Origin: Algibacter mikhailovii
GTDB lineage: Bacteria > Bacteroidota > Bacteroidia > Flavobacteriales > Flavobacteriaceae
Reading direction: 5' to 3'
NCBI RefSeq assembly: GCF_014651495.1
Contig: NZ_BMWZ01000007.1
Span: 124,001-188,000 of the forward strand
DNA: 64,000 nucleotides
The position numbers and the translations under genes were made by a program. Every line of letters begins with the position of its first letter. Position 1 is the stretch's first letter. The notes beneath the pieces are model-generated. The model was given only the letters and a program-made list of their open reading frames with translations, made no database searches and was not told the DNA's origin. Positions 1 through 8,196 of the stretch are shown here, one piece after another.

Positions 1-428
1 CCATTCTCAGAGCAGGAATTCCTTTGCATCATGGTTTACTGAACTATTTTGACAAGGCTGAAAATGCCTTTATTTCAGCATACAGGAAACATATAGATAA
101 TTCAGAACAATTTGAAATCAATGTGGAATACATCGCTTGTCCTAACTTAAAAAACAAAACCATAATATTGGCAGACCCCATGTTAGCCACTGGACAATCT
201 TTGGTTGCCACATTTGAAGCTTTAAAACCTTTTGGACCACCAAAAGAGGTTCATGTAATTAGTATTATTGGGGCACAAGAAGGTGTTGATTTTATAAGTA
301 CAAAATTTGACAGTAACACACAGCTTTGGATTGCGCGAATTGATGAAGAACTTAATGACAAAGGCTATATTGTCCCTGGAATTGGTGATGCCGGTGATTT
401 GGCGTTTGGAAATAAATTACAACAATAA
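1..428 (+). CDS. upp: Uracil phosphoribosyltransferase, C-terminal part (5' end outside window)
   Basis: Pyrimidine salvage enzyme making UMP from uracil and PRPP in the cytoplasm. The reading frame is open from position 3 and the start lies upstream of the window; about 142 codons are present, roughly two thirds of the usual 208-217 residues. The PRPP-binding loop (ADPMLATGQS) and the C-terminal uracil-binding segment (VPGIGDAGDLAFG) are both intact, so the visible part looks functional. It converges with the DUF6427 gene and overlaps its end by 12 bases. An in-frame TTG at 24 is internal and is not a start. Confidence 0.95.
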   Translation, partial: ILRAGIPLHHGLLNYFDKAENAFISAYRKHIDNSEQFEINVEYIACPNLKNKTIILADPMLATGQSLVATFEALKPFGPPKEVHVISIIGAQEGVDFISTKFDSNTQLWIARIDEELNDKGYIVPGIGDAGDLAFGNKLQQ

Positions 429-1340
429 CAAAATAAAAGGCAATACAACCAGCACAGATAGAAACAATTCTTTAAACCATTTATCCTGAATAATCTCTAT
501 ATAGTTTGCAATAATAATAGATAAGGGCGCAAATAGAAAAATAAATTCTCCGCCATCTTTATCTGGAGCTAGTACTAAAATTATGAATCCAATTAATGCT
601 GCAACAATAACAGATTTAAAGGAGACCCTGTACCTTTTTTTCTGTTTCCTAATATTCTGTAAATAAAAAAAAGAAGACCAAATACCAAAAGACAGAAGCA
701 CCGTAATTGCTACTAAATACCTTAATGCGTTATAATTACTAAAATCATAACTTACTCCGGGAGGATAATTAAAAATTTCAAAATAATTATTGTACACCAC
801 TAATGATACGGCACAGGATATTACGAAAACGGTGAGTATTCCTAAAAAAGGTACAATCCAATGCCTTAAATTCTTATCCGGATAAAGCATTAAGGTAACG
901 ATGATTAGAATAAAAAAAAGGATGGACCAAAAGTAAAACAAGGATGCCACTCCAATCCAAAACGCAGCGTCAAAAAGCTTTTTTTTTATATCCTTTTGTG
1001 AGTGTAAACTAATTATACGACGTAACCCTAATAAAACAAAAAAATTAGACACTAAAATATTAGCATTATTAGTGGTTTCAGTAATGTATAACAAAAACAA
1101 GCTAAACAATAATACTTCATAATTACTTTTATTTGTTAAACTATTCTTGCTAGCTATAAAATTCAAGAGTAAAATTGAAACCAATGCTACAAATACTAAA
1201 ACCAACTGTTTCATAAGGACTTCAAAAGAAAGCCCTTCAACAAAGAGTGATTTTCTAGCTAAAACAAATGCTAAAAGTGTCACCACAAATACGATGATAA
1301 AATTTGTTGGTTTAGATTTATTAAAAAAACTTGTTATCAT
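417..1340 (-). CDS. DUF6427 family multi-pass membrane protein
   Basis: Protein of about 308 residues with some ten predicted membrane-spanning segments separated by very short loops, so an integral inner-membrane protein of unknown role. I recognise it as the DUF6427 family, which in flavobacteria sits between upp and purD; the neighbours here match. The frame extends upstream to a GTG at 1364, but the ATG at 1340 followed by ITSFFNKSKPTNF matches the usual family start and is preferred. It is divergent from the small DUF6341 gene and overlaps the end of upp tail to tail. No catalytic motif is visible and no function can be assigned. Confidence 0.8.
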   Translation of the reverse strand: MITSFFNKSKPTNFIIVFVVTLLAFVLARKSLFVEGLSFEVLMKQLVLVFVALVSILLLNFIASKNSLTNKSNYEVLLFSLFLLYITETTNNANILVSNFFVLLGLRRIISLHSQKDIKKKLFDAAFWIGVASLFYFWSILFFILIIVTLMLYPDKNLRHWIVPFLGILTVFVISCAVSLVVYNNYFEIFNYPPGVSYDFSNYNALRYLVAITVLLSFGIWSSFFYLQNIRKQKKRYRVSFKSVIVAALIGFIILVLAPDKDGGEFIFLFAPLSIIIANYIEIIQDKWFKELFLSVLVVLPFILLLL

Positions 1341-1412
1341 TAACTGTTTTTGTATTTTTGCCACGTAAATATACTAACTAAATAATGGTTAGTATTTAAT
1401 AAATAAACACAA

Positions 1413-1640
1413 ATGACTGATTTCTTTTACGCCATACAAGACCTATTTGTAAATGTTCTTTTCGCTCCTTTGGATGCTATAAGAGCTTTAGAACTTGAAA
1501 ACTGGTTTGCTGCAAACTTAATCTCTTGGATTTTTATTATAGTTGGTTTTGTTGCTATGGTATATTGGATGATCCAATTAAAAGGTTTTAATGATAATAA
1601 CGAAGAAGATAAAAGTATTTCTTCTCATTCGTTTTTATAA
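1413..1640 (+). CDS. DUF6341 family small membrane protein
   Basis: Protein of 75 residues with one clear hydrophobic helix at about residues 36-55 (ISWIFIIVGFVAMVYWMI), an amphipathic N-terminal part and a charged Glu/Asp/Lys-rich tail. Its length, motif MTDFFYAIQDLF and position beside DUF6427 and purD fit the flavobacterial DUF6341 family. The ATG follows an A-rich leader without a Shine-Dalgarno, as is normal for this phylum. Its stop overlaps the purD stop by six bases in convergent orientation. Function is unknown; conserved neighbourhood is the only hint of a link to nucleotide metabolism or envelope. Confidence 0.75.
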   Translation: MTDFFYAIQDLFVNVLFAPLDAIRALELENWFAANLISWIFIIVGFVAMVYWMIQLKGFNDNNEEDKSISSHSFL

Positions 1641-2906
1641 ATCGAACCCAATATCTTTACGATAATTCATCTTATCAAAATGTAGTTTTTCTATATTTTG
1701 ATAAGATTTTTTTATGGCCTCTTGATAAGTTTCTCCGTAAGAGGTAATGGCCATCACACGTCCTCCAGAAGTCACTATATTTCCATCTTTGATTATAGCT
1801 CCAGCATGAAACGCAATAGAATCTTCTATAGTTTCAACTCCTGAAATCACTTTACCCTTTTCATAACCTTCGGGATAACCACCAGAAACTAACATTATAG
1901 TTGTTGCGGCACGCTCATCAATCTCAATATTGATTTTATCCAGTGTACCATTGGCCATAGCTTGTAACACTTCAACTAAATCATTCTTTAATCTTGGAAA
2001 AACAACTTCGGTTTCAGGGTCACCCATTCTCACATTATATTCAATCACTTTAGGATCGTCACCAACTTTTATAAGCCCAATAAACACAAATCCTACATAC
2101 GGTAATTTATCTTTCTTGAAACCCTCAATAGTAGGTTTTACTATACGCTCTTCTATTTTATTTAAAAACGCCTCCGTTGCAAATGGCACTGGAGAAATAG
2201 CACCCATTCCACCTGTATTCAACCCAGTATCTCCTTCTCCTATACGTTTATAGTCTTTAGCTGTAGGTAGTATTTTATAATTTTCGCCATCAGTAAGCAC
2301 AAAGCAGCTTAACTCAATACCATCTAGAAATTCTTCAATAACTACTTTTGTACTCGCCTGACCAAATTTAGCATCAACCAACATACTTTTTAGTTCGGCT
2401 TTGGCTTCATCTAAATCATTCAAGATCACAACGCCTTTTCCCGCCGCTAAGCCATCTGCTTTTAAAACATATGGCGCATTTAAAGTCTCTAAAAATTTAT
2501 ATCCATCCGCAACTGTTTCTTTTGTAAAGCTTTCATAAGCTGCTGTTGGGATATTATGTCTGTATAAAAATTCTTTTGCAAATTCCTTGCTACCCTCCAA
2601 TTCGGCCGCTTCTTTTTGTGGGCCAATAACAGACACATGTTTAATGGCATCATCATTTAAAAAGAAATCATGAATACCTTGTACCAAAGGGTCTTCTGGT
2701 CCTACAACAACCATATCTATATGCTTATCTAAAACCAACGCTTTAATCGCTTCAAAATCGGTTACGCTTAAATTGACATTAGTTGCAATTTTATCAGTTC
2801 CCGAATTACCAGGAGCTACAAATAATTGATCACATTTAGAGCTTTGTGCTATTTTCCAAGCAAATGTATGCTCTCTTCCTCCAGACCCAAGAATTAAGAT
2901 ATTCAT
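1635..2906 (-). CDS. purD: Phosphoribosylamine-glycine ligase (GAR synthetase)
   Basis: Second step of purine synthesis: joins phosphoribosylamine and glycine with ATP to form GAR in the cytoplasm. At 423 residues it has normal family length. Visible landmarks are the N-terminal nucleotide-like fold start (MNILILGSGGREHT), the GPEDPL segment near residue 70, the ATP-grasp part with KADGLAAGKGVV near residue 148, and NVRMGDPETEVV for metal binding. A matching -7 box lies 23 bases upstream of the ATG. The gene stands alone as a transcription unit, divergent from the CapK-like gene and convergent with DUF6341. Confidence 0.97.
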   Translation of the reverse strand: MNILILGSGGREHTFAWKIAQSSKCDQLFVAPGNSGTDKIATNVNLSVTDFEAIKALVLDKHIDMVVVGPEDPLVQGIHDFFLNDDAIKHVSVIGPQKEAAELEGSKEFAKEFLYRHNIPTAAYESFTKETVADGYKFLETLNAPYVLKADGLAAGKGVVILNDLDEAKAELKSMLVDAKFGQASTKVVIEEFLDGIELSCFVLTDGENYKILPTAKDYKRIGEGDTGLNTGGMGAISPVPFATEAFLNKIEERIVKPTIEGFKKDKLPYVGFVFIGLIKVGDDPKVIEYNVRMGDPETEVVFPRLKNDLVEVLQAMANGTLDKINIEIDERAATTIMLVSGGYPEGYEKGKVISGVETIEDSIAFHAGAIIKDGNIVTSGGRVMAITSYGETYQEAIKKSYQNIEKLHFDKMNYRKDIGFDL

Positions 2907-2928
2907 TGTTATGTTTTTTAATGAGTTG

Positions 2929-2936
2929 CAAAAATA
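2929..2936 (-). promoter_or_regulatory. Flavobacterial -7 box (TATTTTTG) for purD
   Basis: Read on the minus strand the bases TATTTTTG match the Bacteroidota -7 consensus TAnnTTTG and end 23 bases before the purD ATG. No convincing -33 TTG element was found at the right distance, so this is a motif match only. Confidence 0.5.
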
Positions 2937-3010
2937 ACGGGTTTTTAGAATAAGCCATGAATAAGTTCTCTATTTTTTCTTAAATTTTCAACTAAAACAG
3001 GAATAATCTT

Positions 3011-3018
3011 TAGCTTTG
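3011..3018 (+). promoter_or_regulatory. Flavobacterial -7 box (TAGCTTTG) for the CapK-like gene
   Basis: A perfect TAnnTTTG match ending 16 bases before the ATG at 3035. It decides the start: the in-frame TTG at 3023 would lie about where transcription should begin, so the ATG is used. Confidence 0.55.
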
Positions 3019-3034
3019 TTTTTTGCTTCATTCT

Positions 3035-4342
3035 ATGAATTTATTTAATCTTTCGCTGAAACTAAATGGCTACCCGATTAAAGCAGCTGCAAAAATGCTG
3101 CAATCTATTCAATCTAAAAATATTGATGATTCTACAAGGTATATAGAGACCCAAAAACATGCCATTGTCGACTATCATTTAAATCACAATAATTTTTACA
3201 AAGCTTTTGCAAAAAACAGTAGTAGTACAGATTGGAAAAGAATTCCTGTTATGGGAAAACATGATTTGCAACAACCCTTAAAAAATAGATTATCTAATGG
3301 GTTTAATGAAAGTGACATCTATGTGAATAAAACATCGGGCTCCTCAGGAAATCCATTTGTATTTGCAAAAGACAAGTTTTGTCACGCCCTTACGTGGTCC
3401 ATTTTTATAGATAGATATTCTTGGTTTAACATAAATACTAATACTTCTAAACAAGCGCGCTTTTATGGTATTCCTCTAGATAGCAAAGGCTATTATAAAG
3501 AGCGTTTAAAAGATGCCTTGGGCAATAGGTTCAGATTTTCAGTATTTAATTTAAGCGATGAGCAATTAGAAAAGAATCTTAATAAATTCAAATCGACCAC
3601 TTTTGATTACATAAATGGCTATACCAGCTCAATTGTTCAATTTGCCAAGTTTTTAGCAAGTAAAAATATTGTATTAAAGACTATTTGTCCATCATTAAAA
3701 GCTTGTATTGTTACTTCTGAAATGCTCTTTGAAACAGACAAAACGCTTTTGGAATCTCAATTTGGCATACCGATTATAAACGAATATGGGGCTGCAGAAC
3801 TTGGACTAATTGCATTTCAAAACAAACAGGACGAATGGATTATAAATACTGAAGATTTATATGTAGAAATTCTTGATGAAAATAATAATATTCTACCCTA
3901 TGGTGAGGAAGGACGTATTGTAATTACCTCATTATACAACAAGGCACACCCTTTTATTAGATATGACCTAGGCGATGTTGGAGCGCTATCAAAGCAAAGC
4001 ACACCCCAAAAACCTATCCTTAAAAAGTTAACGGGTAGGACAAATGACATTGTTTTATTACCTAGTGGCAAAAAGTCTGCAGGACTAACGTTCTACTATG
4101 TAACCAAAACCATTATTGAAGAAAAAAGTTCTGTTAAAGAGTTTGTGATAGAACAGCTTACAATAGACACTTTTAAGATAAGCTATGTAAGCCCCCTAGA
4201 ATTAAGCAATGAAAACCTTAAGAATATCAAAACTGCAATTTCTAAATATTTAGAACCTAATTTAAATATAATCTTTGAAAGAAATGAAAAACTAAACCGT
4301 TCTAATCGCGGTAAATTGAAACAGTTTATGTCTCATTTGTAG
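3035..4342 (+). CDS. CapK-like adenylate-forming enzyme (phenylacetate-CoA ligase family)
   Basis: Member of the AMP-forming ligase superfamily, which activates a carboxylic acid as acyl-adenylate, often for CoA transfer. The protein has 435 residues from the ATG. Motifs in order are the phosphate-binding loop SGSSGNP at 101-107, YGAAELG at 251-257, RYDLGD at 309-314 and the hinge TGRTND at 333-338. Such CapK-type proteins are typical of exopolysaccharide and capsule loci, and this one sits at the left edge of the glycan locus, facing the opposite way. It may supply an acyl group for sugar or amide decoration; substrate is unknown. A role in aromatic degradation is unlikely given the context. 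Confidence 0.85.
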   Translation: MNLFNLSLKLNGYPIKAAAKMLQSIQSKNIDDSTRYIETQKHAIVDYHLNHNNFYKAFAKNSSSTDWKRIPVMGKHDLQQPLKNRLSNGFNESDIYVNKTSGSSGNPFVFAKDKFCHALTWSIFIDRYSWFNINTNTSKQARFYGIPLDSKGYYKERLKDALGNRFRFSVFNLSDEQLEKNLNKFKSTTFDYINGYTSSIVQFAKFLASKNIVLKTICPSLKACIVTSEMLFETDKTLLESQFGIPIINEYGAAELGLIAFQNKQDEWIINTEDLYVEILDENNNILPYGEEGRIVITSLYNKAHPFIRYDLGDVGALSKQSTPQKPILKKLTGRTNDIVLLPSGKKSAGLTFYYVTKTIIEEKSSVKEFVIEQLTIDTFKISYVSPLELSNENLKNIKTAISKYLEPNLNIIFERNEKLNRSNRGKLKQFMSHL

Positions 4343-5105
4343 TTATAAGGTACTTGGGTTTGATGAGAAAATGTTCAAGTAGAAATACCAACATATAATA
4401 CAAAGATTTAATAACTGAATACCCCAAACCTTTTTTATAAACCCAGTAATTATGCTTTAAGAGGTTGAACTTATTCGCAGATATGGAGTTATTTCTCACT
4501 CTATAATAAGCTAAGGATTCTTGTACACCCTTTGCAGGTTTTCCAGACTTTTTTATAGCCGATAACCATAATAACCAATCTTGTCTTTTTCGTAAATTAA
4601 CTGTTGTTATTTTACCCAGATGTTTCACACTGTACACCCCAGTTAAATTACCAATATAATTACTCTTTAATAATTTACGATAAGACAATGTTTTTAATGC
4701 TTTAACCCTTCTATGCATTAAATCCCCATTTTCATCAATTTGATCATAACTACTAAAACAAACGTCACAATTGTTCAAACTCATAAAATTAAGCTGAGTT
4801 TCAAGCTTATTGGGCTTCCACAAATCATCGGCATCAAGAAAAGCTATATAATCTCCAATCGCCTCTGTAATCCCTTTATTTCTAGAAATAGCAGCCCCTG
4901 AATTAACATTGTTTTTTAAAAGCTTGATATTTGTGTTTGTTTCTAAAAAAGGTTTAATAACTGACAGTGTATTATCTTGAGATTTGTCATCTATTAAGAG
5001 TAATTCCCAGTTTTTATAGGTTTGATTCAAAACACTTTTAATTGTTTCTGAGATATAGTTCTCAGAATTATACATGGGCGTTACAATAGAAACTAAATCT
5101 TTCAA
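4326..5105 (-). CDS. Family 2 glycosyltransferase
   Basis: Inverting GT-A fold glycosyltransferase, 259 residues. It opens with VSIVTPMYNSE, has the nucleotide-binding acid pair at IDDKSQD (38-44), the metal-binding DADD at 91-94 and the base-region motif KRQDW near residue 178. A hydrophobic stretch at about 230-250 may attach it to the membrane. The frame begins at a TTG; no ATG exists upstream of the first beta strand, so TTG is accepted as the start. It follows the sugar transferase at 5116 by ten bases and is probably the last gene of that operon. It overlaps the end of the CapK-like gene tail to tail. Sugar specificity is unknown. Confidence 0.9.
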   Translation of the reverse strand: MKDLVSIVTPMYNSENYISETIKSVLNQTYKNWELLLIDDKSQDNTLSVIKPFLETNTNIKLLKNNVNSGAAISRNKGITEAIGDYIAFLDADDLWKPNKLETQLNFMSLNNCDVCFSSYDQIDENGDLMHRRVKALKTLSYRKLLKSNYIGNLTGVYSVKHLGKITTVNLRKRQDWLLWLSAIKKSGKPAKGVQESLAYYRVRNNSISANKFNLLKHNYWVYKKGLGYSVIKSLYYMLVFLLEHFLIKPKYLITTNET

Positions 5106-5115
5106 AATATATAGC

Positions 5116-6525
5116 TTAATAGGCTTTCTCGTCGCCTTTTAAGGCATTAATAACCGTTTGTATTATTATTTTTAAGTCGAGTAGTAATGACCAATTCTCG
5201 ATATAAAAATTGTCATATTTCACTCTATTAATGATATCAGTATCGTTCTCTACTTCACCCCTGTAGCCTTTTATTTGGGCTAAACCTGTTATTCCCGGCT
5301 TTACATGGTGTCTAAATATAAAATTATACTTATCTATTTTTTTAGAATAATCATCCGTGTATGACAACATATGAGGTCTTGGACCAACCACACTCATGTC
5401 GCCCATCAATACATTAATAAATTGAGGTAGTTCGTCTAAACTCGTTCTTCTTAAAAACCTTCCTACCCGCGTTGTTCGATCATCATTTTCCTTAACATAG
5501 CTGCCTTTTACTTCTTCTGTAGTCCGTAAAGATCTATATTTAAAACAATAAAACTCTTTGTAATTAATCCCATTACGCTTATGCCTATAAAACAAAGGGC
5601 CTTTAGATTCTATTTTAATAAGAATGAATAAAATAATTGAAAGCCATGATAACACAAAAACAATCACAAATAGCGAAAACACAATGTCAAAACTCCTTTT
5701 GACTATTCTGTTAATATCAGTATTCAAGGCTACTTCTTGAATTGACATCACCGGAAGATAATTGTAATAATCTGTATGAAGACGTTTGGTAAGAAACTTA
5801 GTACTGTTAGAAATAAATTTTAAATTATAATGCTTAATACTAGAATATTTTACAAATTCATTAACCTGTTTTTCAGATAACTCATCAATACTGCAGTAGA
5901 TTTCATCTATACTGTCCTCGCCTTTTAAAAAATTAAAACCATCCCTTATGGTTCCTGTTGCTTGAACGCCTTTGACATCACTAAATGTGGCTTTTAAATT
6001 GTACCCCAATTCTTTTTGATTAATAAACATATTCTTAAGTTCATCAACGCTTGCTCCGTTGCCTACAATAATTACATTTCTAAGGTTTCCTTTTAAATAA
6101 TATCTAACTTTCTTAAGAAGAAAATAACTTAATATTTTAACAAAACCTATGGCTGTAAAAATATAAATCAGATAATTTAATACCTGAAAAACCTCAATAT
6201 TAATACTTCTAAAAACACCTATAAATGCAAATACAATTATAGTATACACCAAAAATTGTCTCACTAAAAGGGATAATATATTAAGAAAAGAAGTGTGCCT
6301 ATAGACCTTATAGAATTTTAATAAGTATGTAGATAAGAGCCAAAGAATACTGGAATAAAAAAGGTAAAGAACATTTTTATTATTAAAGAAATCAGTCGAA
6401 AAAAAGTATAAACTCTCTGCATTAAAATTCAAAAAATAAAATGCAAAGAAATTAATAACACATAAGTCGTAAGCTATTAATATTGGTCTTAAAAGCCATG
6501 AGTATCTGCCGCGTTTATATTCCAT
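5116..6525 (-). CDS. Initiating sugar-phosphate transferase (WbaP/WcaJ type), copy 2
   Basis: Polyprenyl glycosylphosphotransferase of 469 residues, expected to place the first sugar-1-phosphate on undecaprenyl phosphate in the inner membrane. It has about four membrane helices in residues 12-140, a Rossmann-like domain starting at VIIVGNGAS (151-159), a re-entrant hydrophobic helix at 280-304, and the bacterial sugar transferase domain to the end. The domain shows KGPLFYRHKR, the catalytic SLDELPQ at 362-368, GDMSVVGPRPH at 375-385 and KPGITGLAQ at 409-417. It is a clear tandem paralogue of the gene at 6659, sharing the same ends (GRYS near residue 6, final KAY) and domain order. Only a 41-codon open frame separates the two. 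Confidence 0.93.
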   Translation of the reverse strand: MEYKRGRYSWLLRPILIAYDLCVINFFAFYFLNFNAESLYFFSTDFFNNKNVLYLFYSSILWLLSTYLLKFYKVYRHTSFLNILSLLVRQFLVYTIIVFAFIGVFRSINIEVFQVLNYLIYIFTAIGFVKILSYFLLKKVRYYLKGNLRNVIIVGNGASVDELKNMFINQKELGYNLKATFSDVKGVQATGTIRDGFNFLKGEDSIDEIYCSIDELSEKQVNEFVKYSSIKHYNLKFISNSTKFLTKRLHTDYYNYLPVMSIQEVALNTDINRIVKRSFDIVFSLFVIVFVLSWLSIILFILIKIESKGPLFYRHKRNGINYKEFYCFKYRSLRTTEEVKGSYVKENDDRTTRVGRFLRRTSLDELPQFINVLMGDMSVVGPRPHMLSYTDDYSKKIDKYNFIFRHHVKPGITGLAQIKGYRGEVENDTDIINRVKYDNFYIENWSLLLDLKIIIQTVINALKGDEKAY

Positions 6526-6529
6526 TTAT

Positions 6530-6655
6530 TTAATATGGTTTTTTTTTGGCCTTCTGTAGTATTATAATTTCGTTCATAAACCTTTTTAATAAGTTAATGT
6601 GCTTTAAAGCATACGTAGTCCAAAAGCTTAGCAAAAGACGTTTAAAAAACCACAT
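6530..6655 (-). CDS. Possible 41-residue basic, tryptophan-containing peptide
   Basis: An ATG-started open frame of 41 codons fills the gap between the two paralogous sugar transferase genes almost exactly: its ATG lies three bases after the upstream stop and its TAA four bases before the downstream ATG. The peptide starts MWFFKRLLLSFW, is hydrophobic and aromatic at the N-terminus and ends in a Lys-rich tail (QKAKKKPY). I recognise no family. It could be a small membrane-associated protein, a leftover C-terminus from a lost gene, or chance in AT-rich DNA; an AGGAG lies too far upstream to support translation. Tight spacing is the only argument for it. Confidence 0.3.
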   Translation of the reverse strand: MWFFKRLLLSFWTTYALKHINLLKRFMNEIIILQKAKKKPY

Positions 6656-6658
6656 TGC

Positions 6659-8011
6659 TTAATAAGCTTTATCTTCTCCTTTCAAAGCATTTAAAAAAGT
6701 TTGAAATACAATTTTCAAATCTAGTAATAACGACCAATTTTCAATATAAAAAATATCATATTTTACTCTATTTATAATATCCTTATCCGTTTCTACTTCC
6801 CCACGAAAACCACTTATTTGTGCAAGCCCAGTAATTCCAGGTTTCACAAAATGCCGTACCATAAACTTGTCTATTCTTTGAGCATATAGGTTGGTATGAC
6901 TGACCATATGAGGTCTTGGACCTACAACGGACATATCTCCAAATAGAACGTTAAAAAATTGTGGCAACTCATCTATACTTGTTTTTCTTATAAAAGCACC
7001 AACTTTTGTAATTCTTAAATCTCCTTTTGTGGCCTGGTTCAAATGAGAATTCTCATTTGGCTTCATAGACCTAAACTTATAACAATCGAACTCATTATAA
7101 TTAAAACCATTTCTCGACTGTTTAAAAAAAACAGGACCTTTTGATTCTAATTTTATAATAATGGCTAATAAAGGGGTTAACCATGACAAGACAAACACAA
7201 TAATGAATACAGAAAACAATATATCAAAGAGTCGTTTAGCAAACTTACTAAATGGCTCCTGAATAGGAATTACCCTCATGGAAAGTATTGGTATAAACTC
7301 GTAATATTCATACTTTAACTTTTTAGAGTAAATATCCTTATTGTCCGGTATAAACTTAAGTTCTCTCAAATTATTATCAGCAAAATCTACTAAATGATTA
7401 ATCTGCCTATTCGTAAGTTCAGAAACTGAAAAATATATTTCATCAATACTGTTTTCAATAATATAATTAAAACATTCATCTAAATTGAAATACTCATCCT
7501 TACTACTAAATTGAGCTCTAAATTTATATCCATAATCCAACCTCGTATTAAAAGTGTTTATTAATTGTCTTGTTTTTTCATTACTCCCAATTACGATAAC
7601 ATTTCTATAATTCCCACTTAAAATAGTTCTATATTTTTTTAGCAAAAAAAAGGTAATTAGCTTAAAAGCAATTACAAACAGTGACACCCAGAGAAAATAC
7701 TCCCCTAAGGCAAGTCTGCTCATGTTTGGCTGTTTGAATACACCTATAAAAGCATATAAAACGATAGCAAAAAAGAACATTTGCCTTACAAGAAGAGGAA
7801 TAATTTGTATTACCCGAGTATGTCGTTGAACCTCATAAAACTCATTTTTGATTGCAATGATTATCCACACTGAGGATATATATAAAGTAAATGTAAATAC
7901 GTTATTTAGGTTTATTTCAAAGAATAAAACAGCCGTGTTAATAACTAATAAATCTATTAAACCAAAGATCGGTTTAATTAAACCTGAATATCTACCCTTT
8001 TTGTATTTCAC
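6659..8011 (-). CDS. Initiating sugar-phosphate transferase (WbaP/WcaJ type), copy 1
   Basis: Second polyprenyl glycosylphosphotransferase, 450 residues, with the same architecture as its neighbour at 5116: N-terminal membrane helices, a Rossmann-like segment beginning NVIVIGSNEKT, a hydrophobic helix and a C-terminal sugar transferase domain with KGPVFFKQSRNG, SIDELPQFFNV, GDMSVVGPRPH and KPGITGLAQISG. The start is a GTG, supported by alignment of MKYKKGRYS with MEYKRGRYS of the paralogue; there is no nearby ATG. A terminator-like hairpin upstream separates it from the beta-propeller gene, so it probably opens its own transcription unit. All catalytic motifs are kept, so both copies look active, perhaps on different sugars. 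Confidence 0.93.
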   Translation of the reverse strand: MKYKKGRYSGLIKPIFGLIDLLVINTAVLFFEINLNNVFTFTLYISSVWIIIAIKNEFYEVQRHTRVIQIIPLLVRQMFFFAIVLYAFIGVFKQPNMSRLALGEYFLWVSLFVIAFKLITFFLLKKYRTILSGNYRNVIVIGSNEKTRQLINTFNTRLDYGYKFRAQFSSKDEYFNLDECFNYIIENSIDEIYFSVSELTNRQINHLVDFADNNLRELKFIPDNKDIYSKKLKYEYYEFIPILSMRVIPIQEPFSKFAKRLFDILFSVFIIVFVLSWLTPLLAIIIKLESKGPVFFKQSRNGFNYNEFDCYKFRSMKPNENSHLNQATKGDLRITKVGAFIRKTSIDELPQFFNVLFGDMSVVGPRPHMVSHTNLYAQRIDKFMVRHFVKPGITGLAQISGFRGEVETDKDIINRVKYDIFYIENWSLLLDLKIVFQTFLNALKGEDKAY

Positions 8012-8068
8012 CTATTATTCTGCGTGATTTTTTAATTCTATGAACCCATATTGTAGAAATTTACTTAA

Positions 8069-8102
8069 AAAAATCTATTCACAATGATAACAATAGATTT
8101 TT
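8069..8102 (-). terminator. Rho-independent terminator after the beta-propeller gene
   Basis: Eleven-base inverted repeat (8069-8079 with 8092-8102) around a 12-base loop. On the minus strand it ends in a run of seven T. It lies between the beta-propeller stop and the sugar transferase start and divides the locus into two transcription units. Confidence 0.6.
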
Positions 8103-8196
8103 ACTCAGAGTAACATATTTAAAACAAATTGATATAAGGTACCATATTTACCTATTAATAGCTATAAGAACAAATTACCAATTTAGTCAATTTACC

